A stretch of DNA of 64,000 nucleotides from JBEKCB01 sp052139675 (GCA_052139675.1 JBKQWE010000085.1:26104-90103), one strand, 5' to 3'; positions 15,661-25,352 are shown, counted from the stretch's first letter. Notes: generated from the letters alone by a model not told the origin. Program-made: numbers and translations.

Positions 15661-18474
15661 ATGCGCGCAGCGGCAGCCATTTGCTTCCTGGCCGTTCTCG
15701 GCGTCACCGCCGGATGCTCAAGAGCGAATTATGCGCCCGCGGCGTCCCGGAAACTCGCGGAGGGTCCAGGCATGCACGATCTTGCCGGCCATGATCCCGC
15801 GCCGCTGGATCTGCGCCGCCTCTACCCGGCGCAGAACGGAGAAGTCGCGCCGCCCTCGGGTTTCGCGGGCGACGTTAGCGCCGACATCAGCGCCGATCAT
15901 GCAACGCTGACCTACAGCGGCCCCGACGGGAAGCTGGAATATCAATGGTCCGCGCCGGCCGCAGCCGGCGATCCGCCGCTCGGCGCCTGGCGATTGCGGG
16001 CGACGCCGCACGGCGCGAAAGAACCCGCTATCGTTCCGCTGGCGGCCGACGCGCGCCTGGAATGGGCGCAGACCGCCGCCTTCAAGGGCTGCCGTCTGGA
16101 GGCGTCGCCCGGCGGGGCCGCCTGCGTTTCAACGTATGAGGTGAACGGGCAAACCGCGACGCTCCGCTGCACGGCGCAGTTGATCGGGAAAAGCCTGGTG
16201 CTGGAGGTGAGCTGCGACGCGCCGCAAATCGCCGCCTTCGACGCCGGGCGCTGGGGGCCGGCGCCGCGTCAACGGGACGTGACCGTGCCTTACTACTCCG
16301 GCAAGGTGTTCTATCTCGAGCAGGAGAACCTGTTCGTCAGCACGTTTCTCGATTGGACGAAATCGTCGGCCTCCGATCTCCAAAACACACGCGCCGTCTA
16401 TGGCGCCCTGACGGACGGCAGCCGCGTGCCGCTGCACGAGCGCGCCGTGTTCTGTGCCGCCTGGCAGGCGGCGGAAACCCTGCCCAACATCCCGAATCCG
16501 CCCTCGCCGTTCCGCGGTCACCTGGCGGGCAGGATCGTGCTCGACATCTGGGGCGGCCGTTTCGACGACATCGCGCGCAACCTGGAAACGCTGCACGGTT
16601 ACGGGCTGAATAACTGCGTCGCCGTCATTCATAACTGGCAGCGCAGCGGCTATGACAACGCGCTCCCCGCGCATGTCCCGGCCAATCCCGACCTGGGCGG
16701 CGGCGCCGCGATGAAGCGCCTGGTCGCCACCGCAAAAAGCCTGGGCTACGACATCGCCCTGCATGAGAACTACGTGGATTACTACCCAAATTATGAAGGG
16801 TTCGATGACGCCGACGTGGCGCTCGACTCGCAGGGGCATCGCGTGCTGGCGTGGTATCAGCCGCAGACGAAGATGCAGTCGTTCGCGATTCAGCCGCACT
16901 CGATCCTGCCTCTGGCGACGGAACAGAGTTCGCAGATCCTGGCCCTCTACGAACCGAACGCTGATTTTCTGGACGTGCATTCCTCCGTGCCGCCCTGGTT
17001 CCACGTGGACTTCCGCGCCGGAGCGGAAGGCGCGGGAACGTTTCATATCGTTTGGGAGACGCATCGCCGATTGTGGGCATTCGAGCGCGGGCTCTACGGC
17101 GGGCCGGTACTCGGTGAGGGCGCCAATCACTGGTTCTGGAGCGGGCTGCTCGACGGCGTCGAAGCGCAATTCCGGCTCGGCGTGCCCGAGAACGCCGGCC
17201 GGACCGCTCCGCTGATGGTGGACTTCGACCTCCTGAAAATTCATCCGCTGCAGTTCAATCACGGCATGGGCTACTACGAGCGCTGGTGGAGCGACCGAAA
17301 CTGGGGCGCGCTGCCGCCGATGGAACTCCTCGACCAGTACCGGATGCAGGAAGTCATTTACGGCCACGCCGGCTTTCTGGGCACCGCCGCGTACTCGGTC
17401 GTGCCGCTGGCGTGGCTCGAACATCACTTGATGTCGCCGGTCACCGCGCGTTATGCGACCGCGCTTCCGGTCAGCATTCAATACCAGGTGAACGGCTGCT
17501 GGGTGGACGGCACGCAGGCGGCCCGCGCCGGGAACTGGAAACGCGTCCGCGTCGCTTATGACAACGGGCTCACCGTGACCGCCAACGACGATGCGGAACC
17601 GTTGCGCGATGGCGATTTCACCCTGCCGCAATACGGCTGGGCGGCGAGCGGCGCAGGCGTCACGGCCTGGACGGCGCTGCTGCAGGGCGTCATCGCCGAC
17701 TACGCGCGCACGGACGACAGCACCTTCGCCAACGCCCGCGCCGCGTCGGATTGGGACCAGGGCGGAGTTCATCGCATCCGCCCGACGGTTGCGGAATTCC
17801 GGCAGACCGGCGAACGATCCTTCGCGCTCAGCTACGAATGGCGCGTCGAGGAAACCCTGCCGCGCGATTATAACTGCTTCGTCCACTTCGTCACCCGCGG
17901 CGGCAGCGGCGATAACATCTCGTTCCAGAACGATCACGTCCTGCCGCGCGCCAGCTCAACATGGAAGGCCGGCGAAACGCTGCGCGACGGCCCGCATGAC
18001 ATTCGGCTGCCGGACGATCTGCCCGACGGCGACTACGGCGTGCGCATCGGATTATTTTTGCCGGACGAGGAGCGCCTGACGTTGCAGGGGCGCAACGACG
18101 GACGCGGCCGCATCCGAGCGGGAGCGCTGCACGTGCGCGATCACGGACGGGACATCTCCTTTGAGCCCGAACCGCCCGCGCCCGAGGGCAGCGCCGACAT
18201 TTATCAGCACCGGCTGAACGCCGGCGGCAAGGTGCTCGACTTCGGCGACGTGCGCACCGACGGCAGCGTGCTCGTGCGGCGCGAAGACGGCGAATGGGTG
18301 CTGCGCGCCCTGCCGCGCGCAAGGGACTTCTTCATTGAATTAAGCGCCGCGCGTTTCGGCCGCCCGGCGAGCGTGCGTTGCGAGGATGGCCCGGCGCCCA
18401 CGGCGGAAATGCAGGCGCGCGGCGACTGGTGGCAGTTGAAGTTGAACGGCGCGCGCGAATACCGCTGGAAATGA
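15661..18474 (+). CDS. Large lipoprotein with glycoside-hydrolase-like barrel, family unidentified
   Basis: 937 residues. The signal peptide ends in VTAGC (Cys19), a lipobox. Residues 50-270 look like a beta-sandwich (galactose-mutarotase-like). From about 290 a barrel follows: GRIVLDIWGGRFDDIARNLE, NNCVAVIHNWQRSGYDNALP, GYDIALHENYVDYYPNY, NADFLDVHSSVPPW and YGGPVLGEGANHWFW. This resembles DUF5696/GH101-like enzymes, in which such Asp and Glu residues are catalytic, but the assignment is an inference. Residues 690-830 form another beta-sandwich. Likely an outer-face polysaccharide-degrading enzyme working with the upstream gene. Confidence 0.75.
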   Translation: MRAAAAICFLAVLGVTAGCSRANYAPAASRKLAEGPGMHDLAGHDPAPLDLRRLYPAQNGEVAPPSGFAGDVSADISADHATLTYSGPDGKLEYQWSAPAAAGDPPLGAWRLRATPHGAKEPAIVPLAADARLEWAQTAAFKGCRLEASPGGAACVSTYEVNGQTATLRCTAQLIGKSLVLEVSCDAPQIAAFDAGRWGPAPRQRDVTVPYYSGKVFYLEQENLFVSTFLDWTKSSASDLQNTRAVYGALTDGSRVPLHERAVFCAAWQAAETLPNIPNPPSPFRGHLAGRIVLDIWGGRFDDIARNLETLHGYGLNNCVAVIHNWQRSGYDNALPAHVPANPDLGGGAAMKRLVATAKSLGYDIALHENYVDYYPNYEGFDDADVALDSQGHRVLAWYQPQTKMQSFAIQPHSILPLATEQSSQILALYEPNADFLDVHSSVPPWFHVDFRAGAEGAGTFHIVWETHRRLWAFERGLYGGPVLGEGANHWFWSGLLDGVEAQFRLGVPENAGRTAPLMVDFDLLKIHPLQFNHGMGYYERWWSDRNWGALPPMELLDQYRMQEVIYGHAGFLGTAAYSVVPLAWLEHHLMSPVTARYATALPVSIQYQVNGCWVDGTQAARAGNWKRVRVAYDNGLTVTANDDAEPLRDGDFTLPQYGWAASGAGVTAWTALLQGVIADYARTDDSTFANARAASDWDQGGVHRIRPTVAEFRQTGERSFALSYEWRVEETLPRDYNCFVHFVTRGGSGDNISFQNDHVLPRASSTWKAGETLRDGPHDIRLPDDLPDGDYGVRIGLFLPDEERLTLQGRNDGRGRIRAGALHVRDHGRDISFEPEPPAPEGSADIYQHRLNAGGKVLDFGDVRTDGSVLVRREDGEWVLRALPRARDFFIELSAARFGRPASVRCEDGPAPTAEMQARGDWWQLKLNGAREYRWK

Positions 18475-18488
18475 CCGCGCGGGCCTGT

Positions 18489-18785
18489 CGCTCAGAATAA
18501 ACGGGGCAGAGCCTATCACGACAGCACGAGCGCCGCTTCGAGGTTCCGCTAGGTACGATACGTACCTAGTGGACAGCTCCCCGGAGCAGCGCCAACGGCC
18601 CGCGTCCGAGCCTGCCGTGGTCTTCGCATCGCTCAGAATAAACGAGCTCGAGCATCTCGTGTGAGCGCGGGCACCATTTTCGCTGCTCCACTAGTTACGA
18701 TACGTAACTACCGGGATCCCCTGAAACGGCGGCAACGTCCCGCGTCATAGTCCCTGCGGGCTTTTCGATTCGCTCTGAATGAACG
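18489..18785. repeat. 141-bp tandem unit (2 copies plus a partial third) carrying covarying hairpins
   Basis: CGCTCAGAATAAACG occurs at 18489 and 18630, and CGCTCTGAATGAACG at 18771: an exact 141-bp period. Each full unit holds a small hairpin at the same offset: CTAGGTACG-ATA-CGTACCTAG (18549-18569) and TAGTTACG-ATA-CGTAACTA (18692-18710). The G-C pair of the first is T-A in the second, so pairing is kept. Other unit sequence has diverged. The tract fills the 324-bp gap between two convergent genes; no gene lies in it. Confidence 0.8.
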
Positions 18786-18798
18786 AACATTGTGAAAG

Positions 18799-21700
18799 TT
18801 ATTTCCGCGAGGCCGCGCTCGCTTTGCGCTGCACAGCTTCGACACCGCCTCGGCGAAGGGCCTGCAGCATCGTCTGGGCGCCGAGAGTGTTGATGTCGCA
18901 CTGGAGCGCCGTCCGGAACTCCGCCACCGCGCGCGCGCGTTTGCCCATGCCGAGCAAGCCGAGGCCGATCAGGTAGTGCGCCTGCGCCTTGCGCGTCGCT
19001 GCGCTTCGGCGGTCGCCGAACTTGTCGAAGAAATCGGCTTCCCCGCCTTTCGCGATCTGCCGTTCACCGACGCGCACGAGGTCGTCGAACATCTCGCGCG
19101 CCTCTTTCTCGCGGCCGAGCATTCGGTACGCCTGTCCCTGCCAATACGCAAGGGCGGTCCCGCGGCGTTCCTTCGCCACGGCAGCGGCAAAGCGGCGGGA
19201 AGCCTCGTCGGCGTTCCCGAGCGCCTCCTGCGCCGCGCCGAGGAACCAGTTGATCTCCGGCTCGCGGCCGCCGTCGTGGGGACGCGCGAACTCGAACCGC
19301 GCCGGGTATTCCATCGCCGCCTCGAAGTCCTTCAGCGCGCGCGCGGCGTCGCCGGCGGCGAGGGACTTTCGGCCGCGCAGGAGATGCGCGTCCACGTAGA
19401 CGTCGTGGACCGCATTCTCGCCGCCCTCGGCGACGCGGAAATGCCTGTTCGCCATGAGTTCCACCGCGCGGTCGCAGTCGCCGACGAAGAGGTGGAGGAT
19501 GATCTCGCGCAGCAGCGCGTCGTTGCGTTTGAGCACAGTGGCGTGGCGGCGCTCCAGGAACCGCAGCCGCTCGCGGTGAGGCCGCTGGGCCGCGGCCATG
19601 GCGAGGTCCATCTCGAAGAGGAACCGCGCGTCGTCCGGGTCGAGCGCGATGGCCTTCCTCAGGCTTCGGATCGCCTCCGGGTAGTCCTGCGCGAATTGCG
19701 AATAAGCGAAGGCGAGATTGCGGTGCACAGTGGCGAACCGGCCGTCCAGGCGGCGCGAGCGCTCCCACATGCGGATCGCGTTCTGCGGCTGCAGATCGCA
19801 GAGCAGGTTCCCCAGGTAGTACGGCGCGCGGGCATCGGCCGGATTATGCTTCATCACGCTTTCGAGGACGCGAACGGATTCGAGGCGGTGCGGGAAGCAG
19901 TAATCGGGCGGCATCTTTCCCCCGAGGCGATAATGTTCCGCCGCCTTGCCAGCGTCGCCCTTTCGCTCCCAGTAATAGCCCAGCGTGTAGTGGATCATCG
20001 GGTCAATGGTCTTCGGCGACGTGATTGGGAACCGCTGGAGGACGTCAATCGCGTCATCCCAGAGCTCCAGGTTCTGGTAATCGGACGCGAGCTCCAGGTA
20101 GTTCTGCGGCTCGCCGCGCAGCAGGGCATCCAGCTCTTTTCGCGACTGGGCGACCGCCTTTTTCTGGCTGAGGGCGAGGACCTGCTCATTCCGCGCGCGC
20201 CAATCCAGCGGGTCCAGGCGCAGAGCCTCCGCCGCGGCTTCGCAGGACTCCTTGAGCGATCCCATGCGGCGAAGCAGCGCCGCCTTGAGATTCAGCCCCT
20301 TCGGATGGAGCCGGTTGAATGCCAGCGAGCTCTCGATGGACGTCAACGCGGCGCACAGCTTCCCCTGACAAACCTCAATCTCGGCGATTTCATAGTAGCT
20401 CGCGGCGCGCCACGCGAAACACCAGGCGGCGCGGTTCAGCGCATCCAGGGCGTCGGCGCGCTTCCCTTGCGCCTTCAGCGCCACGCCGAGGTAGTAGAGC
20501 GCCTCGCTGTCCTTCGGGCGGGTATAGTTCTTCGTCGCGCGCGCGACCGCGCGGCGCAGCCGCGTCTCAGCCTCGGCATACAGCCCGCGTTTCAGGTCGA
20601 GGAGCGCCAGCGCAATGTTCGCGCGATAGTCGTCCGGGTCGCGCCGAAGCGCTTCCTGGTAGTAGGGGTGCGGCTCCACGGCCGGATTGTGGAATTGCTC
20701 AAGGCGGAGGCCCGTCAGATAGAGCTCCTCGTTCGTCTTCATTTCAGCGGGCGGGCCGGGCGGGACCATCGGCTTGGGCATCGCGGCGCCTTTCGGCCTT
20801 ATCGGCCGGTACCCGACGAGTTCCTTCCCGCCTGCGAGTAGCGCCGCCTGAAGCTCGGTCTCCTGGACGCCTTTCGGCAGGGCGACTTCCGTGGCAAAAG
20901 GCCGCGCGGGGCTGATGTCAATCCGGCGCTCGACCAGCACCCGGCCGCCGGCCTTGAGGAGAACGGTCGCGCCCTTGAGGTTCGCCGTCGCGTTGAAGGC
21001 CAGCCGGGCGACATTCTCTTTGCTGACTTCGAGGTTCACGGCCGCGTCGCGCGTCGCGTTCTTCACCCCGCCGAGGTTCCGGATCGGGTACCAGTACTCC
21101 ACGGCGGACCGCGTCTCGGTCGGCTCGATCCAACTGTAATCGGGCTGGTTGTCCGAGTACGCGCCGCTCATGAGTTCCACGTAGGGCGTGTCGCCGTCGC
21201 TGAGGACGTTCCTGTGCCACATCTCGCCGGGGGCGCCCGCGCCGAAGGTCCAGAACTTCATGCCCGGCGAGACGTGGTGATCCGCCACGCGCGCCACGCC
21301 CGCGTCCTTCGAGTAGTCGTACCCGGCCAGGAAATCGTCATGCTCGTTCCACGCGAAGATGGAGATCATGCTCGGATGGTTCTTCCACCAGCTCACGTCC
21401 ACCCCGGCTCTGTAATCCACGCCGGCGTAGATCTCATGTGCGATCGGCCAGTGGACGAACTCGTGCTTTCCATGCTGGACGCCGTACTCGATCGCCGGCG
21501 GGAAGATCACGCGGTAGTCCGGATTGACGTGCACGGCCGCGTTGGTGAAGCAGAGCATCGAGTGCGCCAAAGGCGTGCGGTTGAACATCTTCAGCGTCAC
21601 TTCGAGGAACGACCGGCCCGGATAAACGGTCATGCCCACAGTCCACTTCATGCGATGCCTGCGCTCGACCTCGCCGACCCACGCCGTCCGGCCGCCGTCG

Positions 21701-22122
21701 GCGCGCTCCTCCAGGCGATAGTCCACCGGCATGAACGTCGTCGCCCGGTGATGGTGCGGCAAGTCCCACTCGACTCCGCCGGAAATCCACGCCCCGAGCA
21801 TCCCGATCAGCGCCGGCTTGATGACCCGCTGGCGATAGAAAAAGTCGTAGTGGTCCGTCTTATCCAGCCCCGCGAAAATCCTCCCGCCGAGCTCCGGCAG
21901 CACTGTGACCTGGAGGTACTCGTTCTCCAGGCAGACCGCCTTGTATCTCTTGTCAACCCTGGTATCGCTCAGCTTGTCGAGGAACGGATACGGATAGACC
22001 GTCCGTTTCGCTCCCTGGTAGCCCTGACCCGAATAGAAGAGCGGATTGATCTCGGGCGCTCCGAGCGCGTAAGTAGGGATCACGAGCGGACATTCGCGGA
22101 CGCTTGCGGCGCTCCTCGGCAT
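18799..22122 (-). CDS. DUF5107 protein with C-terminal TPR repeats
   Basis: 1107 residues from ATG 22122, with AGGAGAAG upstream. The N-terminal 420 residues match DUF5107 (VCLENEYLQVTVLPELGGRI, GMLGAWISGGVEWDLPHHH, FTNAAVHVNPDYRVIFPP, KFWTFGAG), a beta-sandwich resembling galactose mutarotase. From about residue 490 to the end there are many TPR-like helix pairs (YYQEALRRDPDDYRANIALA, ALYYLGVALKAQGKRADALD, IRSLRKAIALDPDDARF). No signal peptide is seen. DUF5107/TPR proteins occur near sugar-catabolic genes; their reaction is unknown. It is the last gene of the minus-strand operon that starts at 25352. Confidence 0.88.
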   Translation of the reverse strand: MPRSAASVRECPLVIPTYALGAPEINPLFYSGQGYQGAKRTVYPYPFLDKLSDTRVDKRYKAVCLENEYLQVTVLPELGGRIFAGLDKTDHYDFFYRQRVIKPALIGMLGAWISGGVEWDLPHHHRATTFMPVDYRLEERADGGRTAWVGEVERRHRMKWTVGMTVYPGRSFLEVTLKMFNRTPLAHSMLCFTNAAVHVNPDYRVIFPPAIEYGVQHGKHEFVHWPIAHEIYAGVDYRAGVDVSWWKNHPSMISIFAWNEHDDFLAGYDYSKDAGVARVADHHVSPGMKFWTFGAGAPGEMWHRNVLSDGDTPYVELMSGAYSDNQPDYSWIEPTETRSAVEYWYPIRNLGGVKNATRDAAVNLEVSKENVARLAFNATANLKGATVLLKAGGRVLVERRIDISPARPFATEVALPKGVQETELQAALLAGGKELVGYRPIRPKGAAMPKPMVPPGPPAEMKTNEELYLTGLRLEQFHNPAVEPHPYYQEALRRDPDDYRANIALALLDLKRGLYAEAETRLRRAVARATKNYTRPKDSEALYYLGVALKAQGKRADALDALNRAAWCFAWRAASYYEIAEIEVCQGKLCAALTSIESSLAFNRLHPKGLNLKAALLRRMGSLKESCEAAAEALRLDPLDWRARNEQVLALSQKKAVAQSRKELDALLRGEPQNYLELASDYQNLELWDDAIDVLQRFPITSPKTIDPMIHYTLGYYWERKGDAGKAAEHYRLGGKMPPDYCFPHRLESVRVLESVMKHNPADARAPYYLGNLLCDLQPQNAIRMWERSRRLDGRFATVHRNLAFAYSQFAQDYPEAIRSLRKAIALDPDDARFLFEMDLAMAAAQRPHRERLRFLERRHATVLKRNDALLREIILHLFVGDCDRAVELMANRHFRVAEGGENAVHDVYVDAHLLRGRKSLAAGDAARALKDFEAAMEYPARFEFARPHDGGREPEINWFLGAAQEALGNADEASRRFAAAVAKERRGTALAYWQGQAYRMLGREKEAREMFDDLVRVGERQIAKGGEADFFDKFGDRRSAATRKAQAHYLIGLGLLGMGKRARAVAEFRTALQCDINTLGAQTMLQALRRGGVEAVQRKASAASRK

Positions 22123-22150
22123 CGTCGTCTTCTCCTCTACGTTGAATGTC

Positions 22151-23239
22151 CTACTCCAGGCAGCCGCTGCCTTCGATGGGCCACACGTCCTCGACCACGT
22201 CGCCGCGCGCCACGATCATCCGGCGATGGAGGTTGCTGGTGGTGCAGCCGTGCGACGGGATGAGCCGCAGGCGGTCGCCGATTCCGGCGGCCGCGTTCTT
22301 CACCGACGTGTGCTCTTCGGAAAGCTTGAGGACCTCCGCTGCCGGGTTTCCCATGACGGCGGGAAGGCCGAAATCGGAGCCGATCCCTTTGAGGCCGACG
22401 TCGCAGATCGCGCGGTCCGGCTGGACGGAGATCACGGTCGCCAGGACGAACATGGCGTTGCGGAATTCCGGGCGCCGCGTCTTGTAATGCTTGTCCATCA
22501 GCGCGTAACTCCCGGCCTGGACCTCGTTCATTCCCTCGATATTGCCGGTGACGTCATAGGTTCCGGTGCCGCCGCCCGAGATGATCGCGCACGGCAGCCC
22601 ATGCCGCTCGAGTTCGGACCGCAGGGCGACGAGGCGGCCGATGCATTCCGTCGTGCGGCGCGCGCGTTCCCCGGCGTCCGGCAGCAGAACGAGGTGCCCT
22701 TCGTAGCCTTGCAGGCCGTCGAAGCGGAGGCCCGGCGAGTCGTGGACCTGCCGAGCCAGATCGAACGTCGGCTCGCCCGGCTGCACGCCGCAGCGGTTCA
22801 TGCCGATATCCACCTCGACCAGGACGCCGATGGTCACGCCCGCCTCCTGCGCAGCGGCGTCGAGTTCGCGGACGTTCTGCGGCGAGTCCACGGCCACTCG
22901 TACGACGGCGCGGCGGTTGAGTTCGGCCAGGCGGCGGCACTTGCCGGGCCCGACCACCTGGTTGGCGATGAGCACGTCGGCGATGCCGCCGGCGACGAGC
23001 GCTTCGCCTTCGGAAAGCTTGGCGGCGGTGATCCCCACCGCGCCGCCGGCCTGGAGTTGCCGGTGCGCGAGCGTCACGCACTTGTGCGACTTGAAGTGCG
23101 GGCGCAGCTTGCAGGGGCGCTGCGCAAAGTAGCGGGCCATCGTGTCGAGGTTGAACTGTAGCGCGTCGGCGTCCGCGACCAGCGCCGGCGTTTCCACTCG
23201 GTCCAGGGTCTTACCGATGAGTTCGTGACGGTCCGCCAT
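22151..23239 (-). CDS. PLP enzyme of the D-threonine aldolase / D-serine dehydratase family
   Basis: 362 residues from ATG 23239, with AGGAGAAG upstream. The alanine-racemase-like N-terminal barrel begins ETPALVADADALQFNL; the PLP-binding lysine lies in KLRPHFKSHK. GVLVEVDIGMNRCGV and GGGTGTYDV are PLP-phosphate binding segments. Near the C-terminus PSHGCTTSNLH supplies the His-x-Cys metal site of the D-threonine aldolase/D-serine dehydratase branch. These enzymes act on D-hydroxy-amino acids. Neighbouring genes for a D-aminoacylase-like hydrolase and a GNAT enzyme support a role in D-amino-acid use. Exact substrate unknown. Confidence 0.9.
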   Translation of the reverse strand: MADRHELIGKTLDRVETPALVADADALQFNLDTMARYFAQRPCKLRPHFKSHKCVTLAHRQLQAGGAVGITAAKLSEGEALVAGGIADVLIANQVVGPGKCRRLAELNRRAVVRVAVDSPQNVRELDAAAQEAGVTIGVLVEVDIGMNRCGVQPGEPTFDLARQVHDSPGLRFDGLQGYEGHLVLLPDAGERARRTTECIGRLVALRSELERHGLPCAIISGGGTGTYDVTGNIEGMNEVQAGSYALMDKHYKTRRPEFRNAMFVLATVISVQPDRAICDVGLKGIGSDFGLPAVMGNPAAEVLKLSEEHTSVKNAAAGIGDRLRLIPSHGCTTSNLHRRMIVARGDVVEDVWPIEGSGCLE

Positions 23240-23268
23240 GTCCTTCTCCTCTCTGGGCCGCGCTCTCT

Positions 23269-24819
23269 TCAAGCGCGCGCGCCCACTGCGCGGCCGGGCA
23301 GCTCTTCGGTCATCCGGCCGCCGTCGAGCACCAGGCGGCCGTTGACGGTCACATACTCGACGCCCTCGGCGTACTGCCGGCCGTCTTCATACGTGGATCG
23401 GTCGGCGATGGTGTCCGGGTCGAAAACGACCGCGTCGGCCGCCATGCCGGGACGGAGCAGCCCGCGATCCCGCAGCCGATACCGCGCGGCGGGCGCGCCG
23501 GTCATCTTGCGGACGGCCTCCTCCAGCGACAGCCAGCGGCGCTCGCGGACCGCCTCGCGCAGGATCTTCGGGAATGCGCCGTAGGCCCGCGGATGCGGTC
23601 GGCCGCCCTGAAAGACGCCGTCCGAACTGACCATGTGCAACGGGTGAGTCAGGGCGCCGCGGAGGCGCTCCTCGTTGTGCCAGTGCGAGATCAGCAGCGG
23701 CATGAGCCGCTCCTGCACCAGCAGGTCGGCGGCGAAATCCACAGGCGCCTTGCCGCTCTCGCGGATCGCCTGCGCGAGCGTCTTTCCCAGCAGGCGCTGG
23801 TTCTCAGCCGTCGAGAGGGACGCGAAGACCAGGTCATCGAGCGAGTTGGGACCGCGGGCCAGGTGTGCCGTCGCTTCGGCCCGGAAGTGATCTCGCTCAT
23901 GCGGATCGGCGAGCCGGGCGAGAATCTGCGCCGGGCTACCGGTCTGGAGGCGCGGCGGAAGATAGAACAACAGGCTCGTGCATCCGGCCATGTACGGATA
24001 GGCGTCGAAGGTGACATCCACGCCGTCCCGGCGCAGCGCGTCAATCCGTTCACCGTCGAAGAAATGGCTGAAATGGATCGGCGCGCCCGATCCGCGCGCG
24101 ATGGAGACCAACTCCTCAACGGCCTCCTTCGGGCGGCGGCCATAGTTCCTGAGATGGCAGGAGACGAGGCCGCCGTATTGCGCGACGACTTTGGCGACGG
24201 CGGTGGTTTCCTCGACGGACGCGTGGGCGGCCGGATAATAGTCCAGCCCCAACTGAAGGCCGGTCGCGCCGGACTCCATCATCTCGCGGGCCATCGTTTT
24301 CATCTTCTCCAGTTCGTCGCGCGTCGCCGGACGGGCCTCCCAGCCCATCGCTTCGACGCGAAGAGAATTGAACGGGACCTGCGGGAGCACGTTCAAGGCG
24401 ACTCGCCGGTCGAAGCGCTCGAGGTACTCGGCATAGGTGCGCCAGTTCCAGGACGGAAGGCGCGGGCCGTAAAAGGGGGCGAGGTAGTCACACATCTCGC
24501 TCATCCGGTCCGGGGAAAGCGCGGCCAGGGAGAAGCCGTCGGACGACATGATATCCGTCGTGACGCCCTGGCGAATGCGCGCCTCGGACGCTGCGCCGGA
24601 GAGAAGGTCAAGCTCCGAATGGACGTGAACGTCAATGAAGCCGGGGCAGAGCGCCTTGCCCGAAACGTCAATCCGCCGGGCGGCCTGCGCGCCGGAGAGC
24701 TGGCCCATCGCCGTGATGCGGTCGCCGACGATGCCGACATCCGCGCGAAACGGCGGACTGCCGGCGCCGTCAATCACGCGGGCATTCTGGAACAGAAGAT
24801 CGAAAGGTCCGGGATTCAC
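23269..24819 (-). CDS. N-acyl-D-amino-acid deacylase-like amidohydrolase
   Basis: 516 residues if the GTG at 24819 is used; AGGAG lies 6 nt upstream and the codon overlaps the GNAT stop (GTGA), suggesting coupled translation. Amidohydrolase features are clear: FDLLFQNARVIDGAGSP, metal ligands in GFIDVHVHSELDL, ATGLQLGLDYYP, SHFFDGERID, TFDAYPYMAG and VSSDGVFQGG. The order of motifs fits D-aminoacylase/N-acyl-D-glutamate deacylase, which releases D-amino acids from N-acyl derivatives. The adjacent D-threonine-aldolase-type enzyme could act on the product. An N-terminally fused longer frame is an artefact of overlap with the GNAT gene. Confidence 0.88.
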   Translation of the reverse strand: MNPGPFDLLFQNARVIDGAGSPPFRADVGIVGDRITAMGQLSGAQAARRIDVSGKALCPGFIDVHVHSELDLLSGAASEARIRQGVTTDIMSSDGFSLAALSPDRMSEMCDYLAPFYGPRLPSWNWRTYAEYLERFDRRVALNVLPQVPFNSLRVEAMGWEARPATRDELEKMKTMAREMMESGATGLQLGLDYYPAAHASVEETTAVAKVVAQYGGLVSCHLRNYGRRPKEAVEELVSIARGSGAPIHFSHFFDGERIDALRRDGVDVTFDAYPYMAGCTSLLFYLPPRLQTGSPAQILARLADPHERDHFRAEATAHLARGPNSLDDLVFASLSTAENQRLLGKTLAQAIRESGKAPVDFAADLLVQERLMPLLISHWHNEERLRGALTHPLHMVSSDGVFQGGRPHPRAYGAFPKILREAVRERRWLSLEEAVRKMTGAPAARYRLRDRGLLRPGMAADAVVFDPDTIADRSTYEDGRQYAEGVEYVTVNGRLVLDGGRMTEELPGRAVGARA

Positions 24820-25352
24820 TTGGACTCCTGCCGAGTTCCTCGGCGCCTGTCCGGGATTATCAGCTTGACCATCTTGTAATCGTCCATCACAAAGCCGCGG
24901 CCGATCTTCCGGATGAGGCGCTTTGCCTTGGCAAAGCCCATGCGCTCGTAGAAGGCGATGGAACCTGCGTTGTGCCGGTTGACCGTCAGCCACAGCCTGC
25001 GGATGCCCCTCTCGGCGCAGCAGGCCTCGGCGAAGGCGATGATCGCTTTGCCCAGGCCGCGCCCGCGCCGCGCGTGGCGCACGTAAATCTTGCTGAGCTG
25101 CGCGGCGCGCTTCGTCCGGGCGGGCACGAGGGCGAAATAGCCCGCGTGCCGGCCGCGGTCGCTCACGAGATAGTACTCGTAGCCGGCGGCGATCTGTCCG
25201 CGGATCGCCGGCGCGCTCTGGAACCGTTCGAGCATGTAATCCACCTGCGCCTGTCCGATGATCGGAACGAAGTGCTCGTTCCAGATCTCGCGGGCCAGGT
25301 CGGCCACCGCCTTGATCTGCGACGCCTTGCGGACTTTCATCATCTCGACCAT
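24816..25352 (-). CDS. GNAT family N-acetyltransferase
   Basis: 178 residues from ATG 25352. GNAT motifs are present: ISRIYV-like LSKIYVRHARRGRGLGKAII contains the acetyl-CoA pyrophosphate-binding R/Q-x-x-G-x-G/A pattern (RRGRGLGKA), followed by LWLTVNRHNAGSIAFYERMG, the usual motif B. Such enzymes acetylate amines. Being first in an operon with an N-acyl-D-amino-acid deacylase-like gene, it may act on an amino acid or amino sugar, which is inference. An in-frame extension to 25487 lacks a ribosome site. Confidence 0.87.
   Translation of the reverse strand: MVEMMKVRKASQIKAVADLAREIWNEHFVPIIGQAQVDYMLERFQSAPAIRGQIAAGYEYYLVSDRGRHAGYFALVPARTKRAAQLSKIYVRHARRGRGLGKAIIAFAEACCAERGIRRLWLTVNRHNAGSIAFYERMGFAKAKRLIRKIGRGFVMDDYKMVKLIIPDRRRGTRQESK

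Noticed and set aside
18976..20841. Open frame of 621 codons on the plus strand opposite the DUF5107/TPR gene
   Set aside because: Shadow of the real minus-strand gene; Arg/Glu/Val-biased, no domain.
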